Source: a virus. From it: 64,000 nt of DNA. Position numbers and translations under genes: made by a program. A model generated the notes under the pieces. It searched no databases and was not told the origin of the DNA. It was given only the letters and a program-made list of their open reading frames with translations. Positions 1-8,792 of this stretch are shown piece by piece. Position 1 is the first letter of the stretch. The number at the start of each line of letters is the position of its first letter. The stretch lies in IMG/VR virus record IMGVR_UViG_3300032214_000867, positions 1-64,000 of that record. One strand, written 5' to 3'.

Positions 1-2
1 CT

Positions 3-326
3 TTTATGTATCTCGATCCTCCTTATGATATTAAGGATAATCTCTATGGGAACAAAGGATCAATGCACAAAAGATTTGATCACGATAAGTTTGCTGCTGA
101 TTGTGATGCTAATAATATGGACCAGTTGATTAGTTATAATTCTGACCAACTTGTAAAAGATAGGTTTAAGAACTGGAATGCTGCAGAGTTTGATCTGACT
201 TACACAATGCGTTCTGTTGGTGAATATATGCGTGAGCAAAAACAACGTAAAGAACTCTTGCTTTTTAATTATGGAATTGAAGGACTGGTTAAACTCGATC
301 AATCAAACGAAGAAACACCTGATTGA
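3..326 (+). CDS. DNA adenine methylase (D12 class), C-terminal part
   Basis: The gene is cut by the left edge; the frame is open from base 3, so the true start lies outside the window. The visible part begins with YLDPPYD, which contains the DPPY catalytic motif of N6-adenine methyltransferases. Downstream ISYNS, a W/F-rich stretch and LLLFNYG fit the C-terminal half of Dam/D12 enzymes. In the family this methylates adenine in DNA using SAM; in a phage it may protect DNA from host nucleases or mark its own genome (inference). The 3' end overlaps gene 62 by 56 bases. Confidence 0.8.
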   Translation, partial: FMYLDPPYDIKDNLYGNKGSMHKRFDHDKFAADCDANNMDQLISYNSDQLVKDRFKNWNAAEFDLTYTMRSVGEYMREQKQRKELLLFNYGIEGLVKLDQSNEETPD

Positions 327-651
327 TGAAGATCCTTCACTTGAGAAGGAATATGCGCCATATATTATCAATAGGTGTTTTTCTGGGCACGTTGATTGTT
401 TAATGTTTGCAAACGAAATGAATCAATATCATTTCCTCCCAAAGAAGATGCAATATGACTTTTATATAAATAGTCTGAGGAAAAAGAAGAGGTATTCTCC
501 CTGGATCCGACAAGATAAAATCAAAGATCTTGATTATGTCAAACGTTATTATGGTTATAGTAATGAGAAGGCAAAACAAGCTTTGAGGATTCTTACAAAA
601 GAACAACTTACTTTTATTAAATCGAAATTTGAAACTGGAGGATCAAAATGA
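271..651 (+). CDS. 62: Sliding-clamp loader small subunit (gp62-like)
   Basis: A 126-residue protein starting MELKDWLNSIN. In T4, gp62 with gp44 forms the ATP-driven loader of the gp45 clamp onto primer-template junctions. The call rests on the LKDWLNSIN start, the KKKRYSPWIR segment and the position directly before regA, as in T4-like cyanophages. It is shorter than T4 gp62 (about 187 aa), as usual in cyanophages. The ATG at 271 is chosen; an in-frame upstream ATG at 217 would lengthen the overlap with the methylase. The 3' end overlaps regA by 4 bases. Confidence 0.75.
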   Translation: MELKDWLNSINQTKKHLIDEDPSLEKEYAPYIINRCFSGHVDCLMFANEMNQYHFLPKKMQYDFYINSLRKKKRYSPWIRQDKIKDLDYVKRYYGYSNEKAKQALRILTKEQLTFIKSKFETGGSK

Positions 652-1088
652 GTGTAGTTCAAGAACCTGAAGTGAAGTGGACGCCAAGTCAAATGGTTGA
701 AGTGGTTCTCAACGAACCCGATGACTTTTTGAAAGTGCGTGAAACTTTGACTCGTATCGGAGTTGCTTCAAGAAAGGAAAAGAAAATCTATCAGTCTTGC
801 CATATTCTACACAAGCAAGGTAGATATTATCTCGTTCACTTTAAGGAACTGTTTGCTCTTGATGGCAAACACGCAAACCTGACTGTGAATGATGTGCAGC
901 GCCGTAATCGTATTGCCCAACTTCTTGCCGATTGGGGATTGATTACAATTGTTGATCTTGAAAAAATTCAAGATATTGCACCTTTAAATCAAATTAAAGT
1001 TCTTTCTTATAAAGATAAGGGAGAGTGGATTTTGGAAACCAAATATAATATTGGATCCAAAAAGAAAAGAGTAGAAGAAACCGAATGA
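648..1088 (+). CDS. regA: Translational repressor RegA
   Basis: 146 residues. In T4, RegA binds early mRNAs near the start codon and represses translation, including that of the clamp-loader genes. The call follows from the place between 62 and the polymerase module and recognisable segments (ETLTRIGVAS, SCHILHKQGRYYLVHFKELF, NRIAQLLADWGLI). A good Shine-Dalgarno (ggag) precedes the ATG, which overlaps the stop of gene 62. A terminator follows at 1095, so regA ends this operon. Confidence 0.85.
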   Translation: MSVVQEPEVKWTPSQMVEVVLNEPDDFLKVRETLTRIGVASRKEKKIYQSCHILHKQGRYYLVHFKELFALDGKHANLTVNDVQRRNRIAQLLADWGLITIVDLEKIQDIAPLNQIKVLSYKDKGEWILETKYNIGSKKKRVEETE

Positions 1089-1094
1089 TCTTGT

Positions 1095-1119
1095 AGGGAG
1101 TTCAACACTCCCTTTTTTT
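1095..1119 (+). terminator. Intrinsic terminator after regA
   Basis: AGGGAGT / ACTCCCT stem (7 bp) with a 5-base loop and a run of seven T. A TATAAT sits 11 bases further on (1130-1135) and may start hsp20 transcription, but no convincing -35 is seen. Confidence 0.85.
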
Positions 1120-1195
1120 ATGTTTGTTGTATAATTAATATTGGATGCCGAAAGGGTCCACACAACACAAACTCGCTTTTAAAGGAGCTACTATA

Positions 1196-1630
1196 ATGAC
1201 TAACCTCACAAGGTATACTGCTGCGGATCTTCCTGCTTTGATGGAAAGGATCAACAAATACAGTATTGGAATGGATGAATACTTTGATCGTATTTTTCAT
1301 CTACATGAAACTACTACAAACTATCCCCCATACAATCTAGTTCAAATTAGTAATGTGGAATCGCGTCTTGAACTTGCACTTGCTGGATTTAAAAAGAAAG
1401 AAGTTTATGTCTACACACAAGATGGCAAACTTTTTGTGGAAGGTCAGAAGGAAGATAAAGAAACGGAGACCAACTATCTCCACAAGGGTTTGGCTCAACG
1501 AAGTTTTAAGAGAGCGTGGACACTCTCTGATGATACGGAAGTACGATCAGTTGATTTTGAGGATGGGCTTTTGACTGTAACACTTGGTAGAATTGTTCCA
1601 GATCATCATAAGCGCAAAGATTACCTCTAA
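1196..1630 (+). CDS. hsp20: Small heat-shock protein, Hsp20/alpha-crystallin family
   Basis: 144 residues starting MTNLTRYTAAD. The alpha-crystallin domain fills roughly residues 40-140: YPPYNLVQ (family form PYNI), LALAGFKKKEV, then the C-terminal beta-strand region ending DGLLTVTLGR. Hsp20 proteins are ATP-independent holdases, and cyanophages commonly carry one, perhaps to protect capsid or host photosystem proteins (inference). The ATG at 1196 is chosen because AAAGGAG lies about 9 bases upstream. It is monocistronic: a terminator lies on each side. Confidence 0.9.
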   Translation: MTNLTRYTAADLPALMERINKYSIGMDEYFDRIFHLHETTTNYPPYNLVQISNVESRLELALAGFKKKEVYVYTQDGKLFVEGQKEDKETETNYLHKGLAQRSFKRAWTLSDDTEVRSVDFEDGLLTVTLGRIVPDHHKRKDYL

Positions 1631-1661
1631 ATATAATTGAATATCGTCGGCGCTATGCCAC

Positions 1662-1700
1662 GGGAGGTAACTGGCAAAATCCAGTTGACACCTCCCATTT
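1662..1700 (+). terminator. Intrinsic terminator after hsp20
   Basis: Two-part stem: GGGAGGT/ACCTCCC outside and AACTGG/CCAGTT inside, 6-base loop, followed by ATTTTTATT. The 3' arm overlaps the -35 box of the next promoter. Confidence 0.85.
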
Positions 1701-1713
1701 TTATTGCTAGAAT
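1685..1713 (+). promoter_or_regulatory. Sigma-70 promoter embedded in the hsp20 terminator
   Basis: TTGACA (1685-1690), 17-base spacer, TAGAAT (1708-1713). The -35 lies in the 3' arm of the terminator hairpin and the T-tract is in the spacer. It drives the 1737 to polymerase operon. Confidence 0.85.
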
Positions 1714-1736
1714 AGAAACACAGAAATTTTAAGAAA

Positions 1737-2081
1737 ATGACAGTAAAATTAGTTCTATTAAAATCTGGTGAAACCGTAATTGCGGACGTAAAGGAAGTTC
1801 ATCAAGAAGAAAAACTTTATGGATATTTGTTTACCAATCCACAAAGAGTTTTTTATGATTCACCAGTTTTAGTTCCTGAAGAAGAGAAAAATTCAAGCGT
1901 CGTAAATGTATCTTTGACCAAATGGATGCTTCTTTCAAAAAGCAATCAAATGGTAATTCCTTTTGATTGGGTTGTTACTATCGTGGATCCTATTGATTCT
2001 CTTGCAAAAATGTATGATCCAGATGGCACCAATACTGAAGAAGTAATTCAAGAGGAGACTGAAAGTGGAAGCAGCAATTAA
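1737..2081 (+). CDS. Conserved small cyanophage protein, Sm-like fold suspected
   Basis: 114 residues, function unknown. The N-terminus VKLVLLKSGETVIADVKEV, then LYGYLFTNPQRVFYD and LTKWMLLSKSNQMVIPFDWVVTIVDP, give a short all-beta pattern with a K.G..VI motif resembling Sm/LSm proteins. That similarity is an inference from the pattern only. It is the first gene of the polymerase operon and is partly paralogous to the next gene. The acidic tail overlaps the following GTG start by 17 bases. Confidence 0.6.
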   Translation: MTVKLVLLKSGETVIADVKEVHQEEKLYGYLFTNPQRVFYDSPVLVPEEEKNSSVVNVSLTKWMLLSKSNQMVIPFDWVVTIVDPIDSLAKMYDPDGTNTEEVIQEETESGSSN

Positions 2082-2334
2082 AACTATTGTTTTTAAAGAT
2101 GGAACAATAGTTATCTCACAAATTGAAGAAGTTGACTCCGAATTAGGAGATCCGAATTGTAAATTAATTAAACCTTGCGAAATAAAAAAACAAATCACTA
2201 ATGAGGTTTATTTGCAAAACTGGTTATGTGATTATACAAAGCAAGATGAATTTCTAGTTAATTCTGATAGCATTTTAACAATTATCAATCCAAACACTGA
2301 TATTATTAAAAAATATATTGATATTATTTCCTGA
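2065..2334 (+). CDS. Conserved small cyanophage protein, paralogue of the preceding gene
   Basis: 89 residues from a GTG start preceded by AGAGGAG. It repeats the pattern of its neighbour: KTIVFKDGTIVISQIEEVD, then KLIKPCEI, a W in the middle (LQNWLCDYT) and SDSILTIINPN near the end. Function unknown. Its stop overlaps the polymerase start (TGATG), suggesting translational coupling. Confidence 0.6.
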   Translation: MEAAIKTIVFKDGTIVISQIEEVDSELGDPNCKLIKPCEIKKQITNEVYLQNWLCDYTKQDEFLVNSDSILTIINPNTDIIKKYIDIIS

Positions 2335-4835
2335 TGCGATTTTATACTAACGTTCAGATGGTCGGGGACAACTTTCTTGTCCGTGGTTATGAAGATGGTA
2401 AACACTTTATGACCCGTGAGAAGTTTAACCCGACTCTTTTTGTCCCTTCTAATAAAAAAACCAAATATCAAACTTTAAGTGGAGAATATGTAGAATCAGT
2501 CCAACCTGGATCAGTTCGTGATTGTAGGGAGTTTGTTAAAAAGTATGAGAACGTAGAAAACTTTAAAATCTTTGGGAATACTCAGTATATCTATCAGTAC
2601 ATCTCTGATATTTACCCCGAAGAGGAACTTAAATTTGATATCAATAAGATTAAAGTAACTACGATTGATATTGAGGTTGCATCTGAAAATGGTTTCCCTG
2701 ATGTAGAGTCTGCAGCAGAAGAAGTTCTCTTGATCACTGTTCAAGATTATTCTTCAAAACAAATTCATACTTGGGGAAAGGGTCCTTTTCGAAATAATCA
2801 GAAAAATGTTTCGTACCGTTCTTTCTCGTCCGAATATGATCTTCTGAATGATTTCATTCACTGGTGGATGGTCGAAACTAATACACCAGAAGTAGTAACT
2901 GGATGGAACAGTAAACTGTACGATATTCCATACCTCGTGCGACGTATTGATAGAGTTCTTGGTGAAAAACTGATGAAGCGTTTATCTCCTTGGGGTCTTG
3001 TAACTGAAGATGAAACTTATATTGCTGGTCGTAAGCATCTTTGCTATGATATTGGTGGAATCTCACAGTTAGATTATCTTGATCTTTATAAGAAGTTTAC
3101 TTATAAGGCACAGGAATCTTATCGCCTAGATTATATTGCCGAAGTTGAACTTAAGCAGAAAAAACTAGATCACTCCGAGTTTGATACGTTTAAGGACTTC
3201 TACACCAAAGGTTGGCAGAAGTTTGTAGAATACAACATCAAGGACGTGGAACTTGTTGACCGTTTGGAAGACAAGATGAAACTGATTGAACTTGCTCTTA
3301 CGATGGCATACGATGCCAAGGCAAACTATGAGGATGTATTTTCTCAAGTTCGTATGTGGGATACAATCATTTACAACTATCTAAAGAAAAGAAATATTGT
3401 TATTCCTCCTAAAGAGCGTTCTGATAAAGACACCAAGTATGAAGGTGCCTATGTAAAAGAACCAATTCCTGGGATGTATGATTGGGTGGTGAGTTTTGAC
3501 CTTAACTCACTATATCCACACTTGATTATGCAATATAACATTAGTCCTGAAACTTTGGTTGAAGAAAAACATCCATCAGTTAATGTTGATAAAATTCTCA
3601 ATCAAACTATCAACTTTGAGATGTATAAGGACTATGCAGTATGCGCCAACGGTGCGATGTATCGTAAAGATGTTCGTGGATTTCTTCCAGAACTGATGGA
3701 GAAGATCTATAATGAACGTGTGATCTTCAAGAAAAAAATGCTTGCGGCAGAGCAAGAATATGAAAAAACAAAGAACAAAGAATTAGTTAAAGAGATTGCC
3801 CGATGCAATAACATCCAAATGGCACGTAAGATTCAACTTAACTCTGCTTATGGTGCTATTGGTAATCAGTATTTCCGTTATTTTAAACTCGCAAATGCAG
3901 AGGCAATTACCCTTTCTGGTCAAGTTTCAATTAACTGGATCATGAATAAGGTAAATGCTTATCTAAACAAAATTCTTAAGAGTACAGATGTTGATTACGT
4001 TATTGCTTCAGATACTGATTCTCTTTACGTTAATATGGGTCCTTTGGTTGAGAGTGTATACAAAGGAAGAGAGAAAACTACTCAAAGCGTTGTTTCGTTC
4101 CTTGATAAGGTCTGTCAGGTGGAATTTGAAAAATATATTGAAAGTTCTTATAAAGAATTGGCGGAATACGTAAATGCTTATGAGCAGAAAATGATCATGA
4201 AGCGGGAATGTATCGCTGAACGTGGTATTTGGACTGCAAAGAAACGATATATTTTGAGTGTTTGGGATAGTGAAGGTGTTCGTTATGAAGAATCTAAACT
4301 CAAGATCAAAGGTATTGAAGCAATTAAATCTTCTACACCTGCCCCCTGTCGTAAGATGCTAAAAGAATCTTTTAATATCTTAATGAGTGGTACTGAAGAT
4401 GACATGATTAATTTTATTGATCGGTGTCGTGAGGAGTTTAAGTCTCTTCCTCCAGAACAAATTGCATTTCCAAGAACTGCTTCCGATATTCGCAAATATT
4501 ATTCATCTTCTAATATTTACGCTCCTAAAACACCAATTCAAGTTCGTGGTGCATTATTGTTTAATCACTATGTAAAGCAAAAAAATCTCACAAACAAATA
4601 CTCTCTTATCAATAACGGTGAAAAAGTCAAGTTCTTATTTTTAAAAAAACCAAATATTATTCAGGAAAATGTAATTTCTTTCATTCAGCAGTTTCCTACT
4701 GAACTTGGTCTTGACAAATATATTGATTATGAATTACAATTTGAGAAAGCATTCTTGGATCCACTCAAAACAATTTTGAATATTATTGGGTGGAAAGAAG
4801 AAAAAACCGTAAACCTTGAATCATTTTTTTCCTAA
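2334..4835 (+). CDS. 43: DNA polymerase, family B (gp43)
   Basis: 833 residues, slightly shorter than T4 gp43 (898). This is the replicative polymerase with proofreading. Exonuclease motifs: Exo I IDIEVASENG (D112/E114), Exo II TGWNSKLYDIPY (about 189-200), Exo III YNIKDVELVDR (about 300-310). Polymerase motifs: A SFDLNSLYPHLI (D389), B KIQLNSAYGAIGN (about 499-511), C IASDTDSLY (D560/D562). All catalytic residues are present. It is translated in overlap with the small upstream gene and followed by two tiny genes and uvsX in one operon. Confidence 0.98.
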   Translation: MRFYTNVQMVGDNFLVRGYEDGKHFMTREKFNPTLFVPSNKKTKYQTLSGEYVESVQPGSVRDCREFVKKYENVENFKIFGNTQYIYQYISDIYPEEELKFDINKIKVTTIDIEVASENGFPDVESAAEEVLLITVQDYSSKQIHTWGKGPFRNNQKNVSYRSFSSEYDLLNDFIHWWMVETNTPEVVTGWNSKLYDIPYLVRRIDRVLGEKLMKRLSPWGLVTEDETYIAGRKHLCYDIGGISQLDYLDLYKKFTYKAQESYRLDYIAEVELKQKKLDHSEFDTFKDFYTKGWQKFVEYNIKDVELVDRLEDKMKLIELALTMAYDAKANYEDVFSQVRMWDTIIYNYLKKRNIVIPPKERSDKDTKYEGAYVKEPIPGMYDWVVSFDLNSLYPHLIMQYNISPETLVEEKHPSVNVDKILNQTINFEMYKDYAVCANGAMYRKDVRGFLPELMEKIYNERVIFKKKMLAAEQEYEKTKNKELVKEIARCNNIQMARKIQLNSAYGAIGNQYFRYFKLANAEAITLSGQVSINWIMNKVNAYLNKILKSTDVDYVIASDTDSLYVNMGPLVESVYKGREKTTQSVVSFLDKVCQVEFEKYIESSYKELAEYVNAYEQKMIMKRECIAERGIWTAKKRYILSVWDSEGVRYEESKLKIKGIEAIKSSTPAPCRKMLKESFNILMSGTEDDMINFIDRCREEFKSLPPEQIAFPRTASDIRKYYSSSNIYAPKTPIQVRGALLFNHYVKQKNLTNKYSLINNGEKVKFLFLKKPNIIQENVISFIQQFPTELGLDKYIDYELQFEKAFLDPLKTILNIIGWKEEKTVNLESFFS

Positions 4836-4999
4836 TGGATCTGCCTATTAATGACGAAGAATTAAATACAATCGTGAGTGCTTTAACTCTGGGTGGAAAC
4901 ACTGCACTTTATCAAAAATTAAAATTGGTAAAGGAACTTAAAGAACAAGGTTTGCCTTACAAAAAAATACTTCGTGAAGAGTATGGTATGGTAGCATGA
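4835..4999 (+). CDS. Small conserved hypothetical protein
   Basis: 54 residues (MDLPINDEEL...). The ATG overlaps the polymerase stop (TAATG) and the TGA overlaps the next start (ATGA), so both ends fit a translated gene in this packed operon. It looks helical with an amphipathic middle (YQKLKLVKELKEQG). No domain recognised. Confidence 0.7.
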   Translation: MDLPINDEELNTIVSALTLGGNTALYQKLKLVKELKEQGLPYKKILREEYGMVA

Positions 5000-5136
5000 T
5001 AACATTACCAATAACAGATAAAGATCTAATTGTTATTATGGAATTGTTGGAAAGGAACAAAGACAAGCATAAAGACTTGTACGCAAAACTATGGTCGTTT
5101 AAATTTCAAAGGAATACTAAAAATGGATTTTCTTAA
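4996..5136 (+). CDS. Small conserved hypothetical protein
   Basis: 46 residues starting [15 protein letters not shown]-coupled to the gene before it and overlapping the uvsX start by 14 bases. Predicted helix with a basic C-terminal half ([15 protein letters not shown]). Function unknown. Confidence 0.6.
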   Translation: MITLPITDKDLIVIMELLERNKDKHKDLYAKLWSFKFQRNTKNGFS

Positions 5137-6130
5137 AGATATTGTAAAAGAAATTGGTGGCGAGTATACGCAACTTGCTTCCGATATTGATGAGACTGAG
5201 AGTTATGTTGATACGGGTTCATACATTTTTAATGCACTGGTTTCAGGTAGCATATTTGGTGGTGTATCTGGGAATAAGATTACTGCTATTGCTGGAGAGT
5301 CTTCTACTGGAAAAACTTTCTTCAGCCTCGCCGTTGTTAAGAATTTTCTTGATACCAATCCCGATGGTTATTGTCTCTACTTTGATACTGAAGCTGCTAT
5401 TACTAAATCTCTTTTAGAATCCCGTGGAATTGATACTTCTCGTCTTGTGGTTGTCAATGTTGTTACTGTTGAAGAGTTTCGCGGAACGGCGCTTAAGGCA
5501 GTAGATATGTATATGAAAAAACCAGAAGCAGAACGCAAACCTTGCATTTTTGTGCTAGACTCTTTGGGTATGCTTTCAACCAGTAAAGAGATTAATGATG
5601 CTCTGAATGACAAAGAAGTTCGGGACATGACCAAATCCCAACTGATTAAAGGTGCATTCCGTATGCTTACTCTTAAGTTAGGGCAGGCAAAAATTCCTAT
5701 GATTGTAACTAATCACACATATGATGTGATCGGTGCTTATGTTCCCACAAAAGAAATGGGTGGCGGAAGTGGTCTCAAATATGCTGCTTCTAGTATCATC
5801 TATCTTTCCAAGAAAAAAGAAAAAGACGGAACAGAAATTATTGGAAATATCATTAAAGCAAAAACTGCTAAATCACGTTTAAGTAAAGAAAATAAAGATG
5901 TTGAAGTACGCCTTTATTATGATCATCGTGGTCTTGACCGATATTATGGTCTTCTTGAACTCGGTGAGATTGGTGGACTTTGGAAGAACGTAGCAGGGCG
6001 TTATGAAATGGATGGTAAGAAGATTTATGGTAAGCAAATTCTTGCAAATCCAGAGGAATACTTTACCGAAGAAGTGATGCAAAAACTTGACGAAATTGCC
6101 AAAAAAGAATTCTCTTATGGAACGAATTGA
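5123..6130 (+). CDS. uvsX: Recombinase UvsX (RecA-like)
   Basis: 335 residues. It forms filaments on single-stranded DNA and drives strand exchange for recombination-dependent replication and repair. Walker A GESSTGKT at about 58-65; Walker B-like IFVLDSLG at about 141-148; [10 protein letters not shown] and the glycine-rich loop [12 protein letters not shown] fit the UvsX/RecA DNA-binding loops. The ATG at 5123 is chosen because AAAGGA lies about 9 bases upstream. The stop lies 13 bases inside the helicase gene. Confidence 0.95.
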   Translation: MDFLKDIVKEIGGEYTQLASDIDETESYVDTGSYIFNALVSGSIFGGVSGNKITAIAGESSTGKTFFSLAVVKNFLDTNPDGYCLYFDTEAAITKSLLESRGIDTSRLVVVNVVTVEEFRGTALKAVDMYMKKPEAERKPCIFVLDSLGMLSTSKEINDALNDKEVRDMTKSQLIKGAFRMLTLKLGQAKIPMIVTNHTYDVIGAYVPTKEMGGGSGLKYAASSIIYLSKKKEKDGTEIIGNIIKAKTAKSRLSKENKDVEVRLYYDHRGLDRYYGLLELGEIGGLWKNVAGRYEMDGKKIYGKQILANPEEYFTEEVMQKLDEIAKKEFSYGTN

Positions 6131-7496
6131 AACTACTATTCTGCGAAACCTTGTATTTAATGAAAACTATTCTAGGAAAGTAATTCCTTTCATTCAACCA
6201 AATTATTTTGAACAAAGAACAGAAAAAGTAGTTTTTCAAGAAGTTGTAAATTTTATTGTAAAATACGGATCTTCTATTACAATTGAAGCACTCAATATTG
6301 AGATTGAGAACCGTACAGATCTATCAGATAGTGAAGTAAAAGAAATCAGAGAAATTTCTAAATCGCTCCATAATTCTATTGTAGACGAACGGTGGTTGTT
6401 AGACACTACCGAAAAATGGTGTCGTGATCGTGCGATTTATCTTGCTCTTATGGAATCAATCCATATTGCAGATGGTAATGATGAAAAGAAAAATAGAGAT
6501 GCTATTCCTAGCATTCTCTCAAATGCTTTAGCAGTATCTTTTGACAATCATATTGGGCATGATTACTTACAAGATTATGAAGAACGATATGAGTCTTACC
6601 ACAAGAAAGAAAATCGTATTCCCTTTGATTTGGAATATTTTAACAAAATTACAAAAGGTGGTCTTCCTAATAAGACTCTTAATATCGCTCTTGCTGGGAC
6701 AGGTGTTGGTAAGTCTCTTTTTATGTGTCATATGGCTAGCTCCTGTGTGCTTGACGGACTTAATGTACTTTACATTACAATGGAGATGGCAGAGGAGAAA
6801 ATTGCTGAACGTATTGATGCAAACCTTCTGAATGTTCCAATCCAACAATTGATTGAACTTCCTCGCCAAATGTTTGAAACTAAAGTTACAAATCTGGCAA
6901 AGAAGACGCAAGGTACTCTTATAATTAAAGAATATCCTACTGCATCAGCACACAGTGGTCACTTCAAATCACTTCTTAATGAACTTGCACTTAAGAAGTC
7001 ATTTAGACCTGATATTATTTTCATTGATTACCTTAATATTTGTGCTTCCAGCAGGTATAAGTCAAACCTTTCTGTCAATTCATATTCGTATATTAAAGCA
7101 ATTGCTGAAGAATTACGGGGACTTGCAGTTGAGTTCAACGTACCAATCGTATCTGCTACTCAAACCACTCGTTCAGGTTATGGTAATAGCGATGTTGAAC
7201 TTACTGATACTAGTGAGTCCTTTGGTCTCCCTGCTACTGCTGATCTTATGTTTGCCCTTATTAGTACTGAAGAGTTGGAAGGACTTGGGCAGATTATGGT
7301 AAAACAATTGAAAAATCGTTATAATGATCCAACGATTTATAAGCGTTTCATTGTGGGTATTGACCGTGCTAAAATGAGATTGTATGATTGTGAGCAGACT
7401 GCTCAAAAAGATATACTTGACTCTGGACAAGATGAAGAGTATAATTATGAAGAAGACAAAAAACCTAAAAAATCATTTGAAGGATTTAAATTTTAA
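6117..7496 (+). CDS. 41: Replicative DNA helicase (gp41, DnaB-like)
   Basis: 459 residues, close to T4 gp41 (475). An N-terminal DnaB-like helical domain precedes a RecA-fold motor: Walker [10 protein letters not shown] at about 192-200, FIDYLNI as Walker [15 protein letters not shown] and [10 protein letters not shown] as the helicase H3/H4 region, and the [15 protein letters not shown] segment typical of DnaB proteins. In T4 it unwinds the fork and works with primase gp61, encoded at 12853. The ATG at 6117 overlaps uvsX; an upstream ATG at 6087 is less likely. Confidence 0.95.
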   Translation: MERIETTILRNLVFNENYSRKVIPFIQPNYFEQRTEKVVFQEVVNFIVKYGSSITIEALNIEIENRTDLSDSEVKEIREISKSLHNSIVDERWLLDTTEKWCRDRAIYLALMESIHIADGNDEKKNRDAIPSILSNALAVSFDNHIGHDYLQDYEERYESYHKKENRIPFDLEYFNKITKGGLPNKTLNIALAGTGVGKSLFMCHMASSCVLDGLNVLYITMEMAEEKIAERIDANLLNVPIQQLIELPRQMFETKVTNLAKKTQGTLIIKEYPTASAHSGHFKSLLNELALKKSFRPDIIFIDYLNICASSRYKSNLSVNSYSYIKAIAEELRGLAVEFNVPIVSATQTTRSGYGNSDVELTDTSESFGLPATADLMFALISTEELEGLGQIMVKQLKNRYNDPTIYKRFIVGIDRAKMRLYDCEQTAQKDILDSGQDEEYNYEEDKKPKKSFEGFKF

Positions 7497-7912
7497 TGGA
7501 AACTCCTAAACACGTTAATTTTGATAAGTATGCAGAGTTTGTGGATGCCGTAACTTCTGATGCATCTAAAGACTTTCTTGCTCTTTCTGACCGCCTAGTT
7601 GCCCTTGATGAAAAAGGTGCGAATATTGAGCGTCTTCTAACTGCTGCTGTTGGTATTAATGCAGAAGGTGGTGAGTTTATGGAAATCGTCAAGAAAATGA
7701 TCTTCCAAGGCAAACCTTATAACGAAGATAATCGTGAACACCTGATTATTGAACTTGGTGATATTATGTGGTATGTTGCTCAAGCATGTATTGCACTTGA
7801 AGTTTCACTTGATGATGTTGTTGCTCGTAATGTTCAAAAACTTCTTAAGCGTTATCCTGAAGGTGCTTTTGATGTTTATTTTTCCGAAAACCGTGCTTCT
7901 GACGACCGATGA
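7496..7912 (+). CDS. mazG: MazG-like nucleotide pyrophosphohydrolase
   Basis: 138 residues. The MazG core is clear: AEGGEFMEIVKK (the ExxE motif) and HLIIELGDIMWYV (the ExxD motif), followed by a helix ending NVQKLLKRYPEG. The family cleaves nucleoside triphosphates to monophosphate and pyrophosphate. Cyanophage MazG has been proposed to affect ppGpp, or to act on dGTP/dCTP, with the role unsettled. TAATG overlap with gene 41 and ATGA overlap with the next gene place it in the replication operon. Confidence 0.9.
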   Translation: METPKHVNFDKYAEFVDAVTSDASKDFLALSDRLVALDEKGANIERLLTAAVGINAEGGEFMEIVKKMIFQGKPYNEDNREHLIIELGDIMWYVAQACIALEVSLDDVVARNVQKLLKRYPEGAFDVYFSENRASDDR

Positions 7913-8091
7913 CTAAAGAAAAACAAGTAACAGTAAAGATGGATGTGCGTTCTGCTGCTGCAGTTCGCCAAATTCTTTTTGAATCTCAAAAAGGTTATAC
8001 TTATGATGAGGTGAGTGTTCCTCCTCGTATTTCTGATATTCGTACCGTAATTTTTAATTTAGATTCTGAAATTGAAAAACAAGTACAATGA
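7909..8091 (+). CDS. Small conserved cyanophage protein
   Basis: 60 residues, ATGA-coupled on both sides. The pattern VTVKMDVRSAAAVRQILFESQKGY followed by PPRISDIRTVIFNLDSEIEK suggests a short alpha/beta protein ending in a helix. Function unknown. Confidence 0.65.
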   Translation: MTKEKQVTVKMDVRSAAAVRQILFESQKGYTYDEVSVPPRISDIRTVIFNLDSEIEKQVQ

Positions 8092-8600
8092 AAATTTACA
8101 GTGAAGTTTTGTCAGAAGATCTTTTAGATCTCTGTAAAAAAGATGTTCTAGAAAAACAAAAACAACTAGTCTGGGGATCTAGTTGTTTTAAGTGGGATCA
8201 CAATTTGCAAAAAAATATTGATGGTGTCTGTTTACATTGCTTTATTACCGACAAAAAAATAAAAAACTTGTTAGAAGCAGAATTATCTATTGCATTTAAA
8301 AATTATGACTACAATGAATTAGATTACCAGTATTACATCTGGGATTCTTATTCTGGAATATCTCCTCATGATGATTCCATTTATAAATTTGGTGCTACAC
8401 TATATTTAAATTCCAACTGTATTTACTCTGGTGGTTTGTTTGTCTGGCAGGATAATGAATGTCCAGAAAATTTTTATCGTTGTCTAAATCCTCAAGAAAA
8501 TATGATGGTTGTAAATGACAACAGAGAGATGCACTTTGTAACAACTATTTCTCCTCATGCTATAGAATATAGATATACTATTCAAATTTGGGGAAGATAA
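8088..8600 (+). CDS. 2-oxoglutarate/Fe(II) oxygenase-like protein
   Basis: 170 residues. HDDSIYKFGATLYLN supplies an HxD iron-binding motif, GGLFVWQD the following strand, MHFVTTISPH the distal histidine, and YRYTIQIWG a basic residue for 2-oxoglutarate. This is the double-stranded beta-helix pattern of prolyl-4-hydroxylase-like enzymes. The substrate is unknown; such genes are common in cyanophages. One of three 2OG-oxygenase-like genes in the window. Confidence 0.75.
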   Translation: MKIYSEVLSEDLLDLCKKDVLEKQKQLVWGSSCFKWDHNLQKNIDGVCLHCFITDKKIKNLLEAELSIAFKNYDYNELDYQYYIWDSYSGISPHDDSIYKFGATLYLNSNCIYSGGLFVWQDNECPENFYRCLNPQENMMVVNDNREMHFVTTISPHAIEYRYTIQIWGR

Positions 8601-8603
8601 ATA
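8596..8603 (+). promoter_or_regulatory. T4-type late promoter-like GATAAATA
   Basis: GATAAATA at the end of the oxygenase gene, 23 bases before tRNA-Ala. Fits the NATAAATA late consensus, but the terminator at 8607 lies between. Confidence 0.35.
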
Positions 8604-8606
8604 TTT

Positions 8607-8625
8607 AACCCTTCGGGGTTTTATT
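8607..8625 (+). terminator. Intrinsic terminator with UUCG loop
   Basis: AACCC-TTCG-GGGTT stem-loop followed by TTATT. Short but capped by the stable UUCG tetraloop; closes the replication operon ahead of the tRNAs. Confidence 0.6.
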
Positions 8626-8696
8626 GGGGAATTAGTTAAACGGTATAACGGGTGCTTTGCAAGCACTTATTAGGAGTTCGATTCTCCTATTCTCCA
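8626..8696 (+). tRNA. tRNA-Ala (anticodon UGC)
   Basis: Complete cloverleaf of 71 nt: acceptor GGGGAAT/ATTCTCC, anticodon stem GGTGC/GCACT with loop TTTGCAA, T arm AGGAG-TTCGATT-CTCCT, discriminator A. No CCA encoded. Confidence 0.9.
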
Positions 8697-8699
8697 TTT

Positions 8700-8772
8700 G
8701 CCCGTGTACTCCAACGGTAGAGAGAGTGGACTTAGAATCCATACAGTGGAAGTTCAAATCTTCTCACGGGCA
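8700..8772 (+). tRNA. tRNA with UAG anticodon (Leu, CUA codons)
   Basis: Acceptor GCCCGTG/CACGGGC, anticodon stem GTGGA/TCCAT with loop CTTAGAA (UAG), T arm GGAAG-TTCAAAT-CTTCT, discriminator A. The variable region is only ACAGT (5 nt), whereas bacterial leucine tRNAs normally have a long variable arm, so amino-acid identity is less certain than the anticodon. Confidence 0.75.
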
Positions 8773-8779
8773 CTAAATA
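8773..8779 (+). promoter_or_regulatory. Late promoter CTAAATA
   Basis: CTAAATA right after the tRNA pair and 14 bases before the ATG at 8793; matches the cyanophage late motif. Confidence 0.5.
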
Positions 8780-8792
8780 CCAGTAAAAAGTT

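Noticed and set aside
8700-8772. Reading the UAG anticodon as a stop-codon suppressor
   Set aside because: Anticodon 5'-UAG-3' reads CUA leucine codons; reading the UAG stop needs a CUA anticodon.
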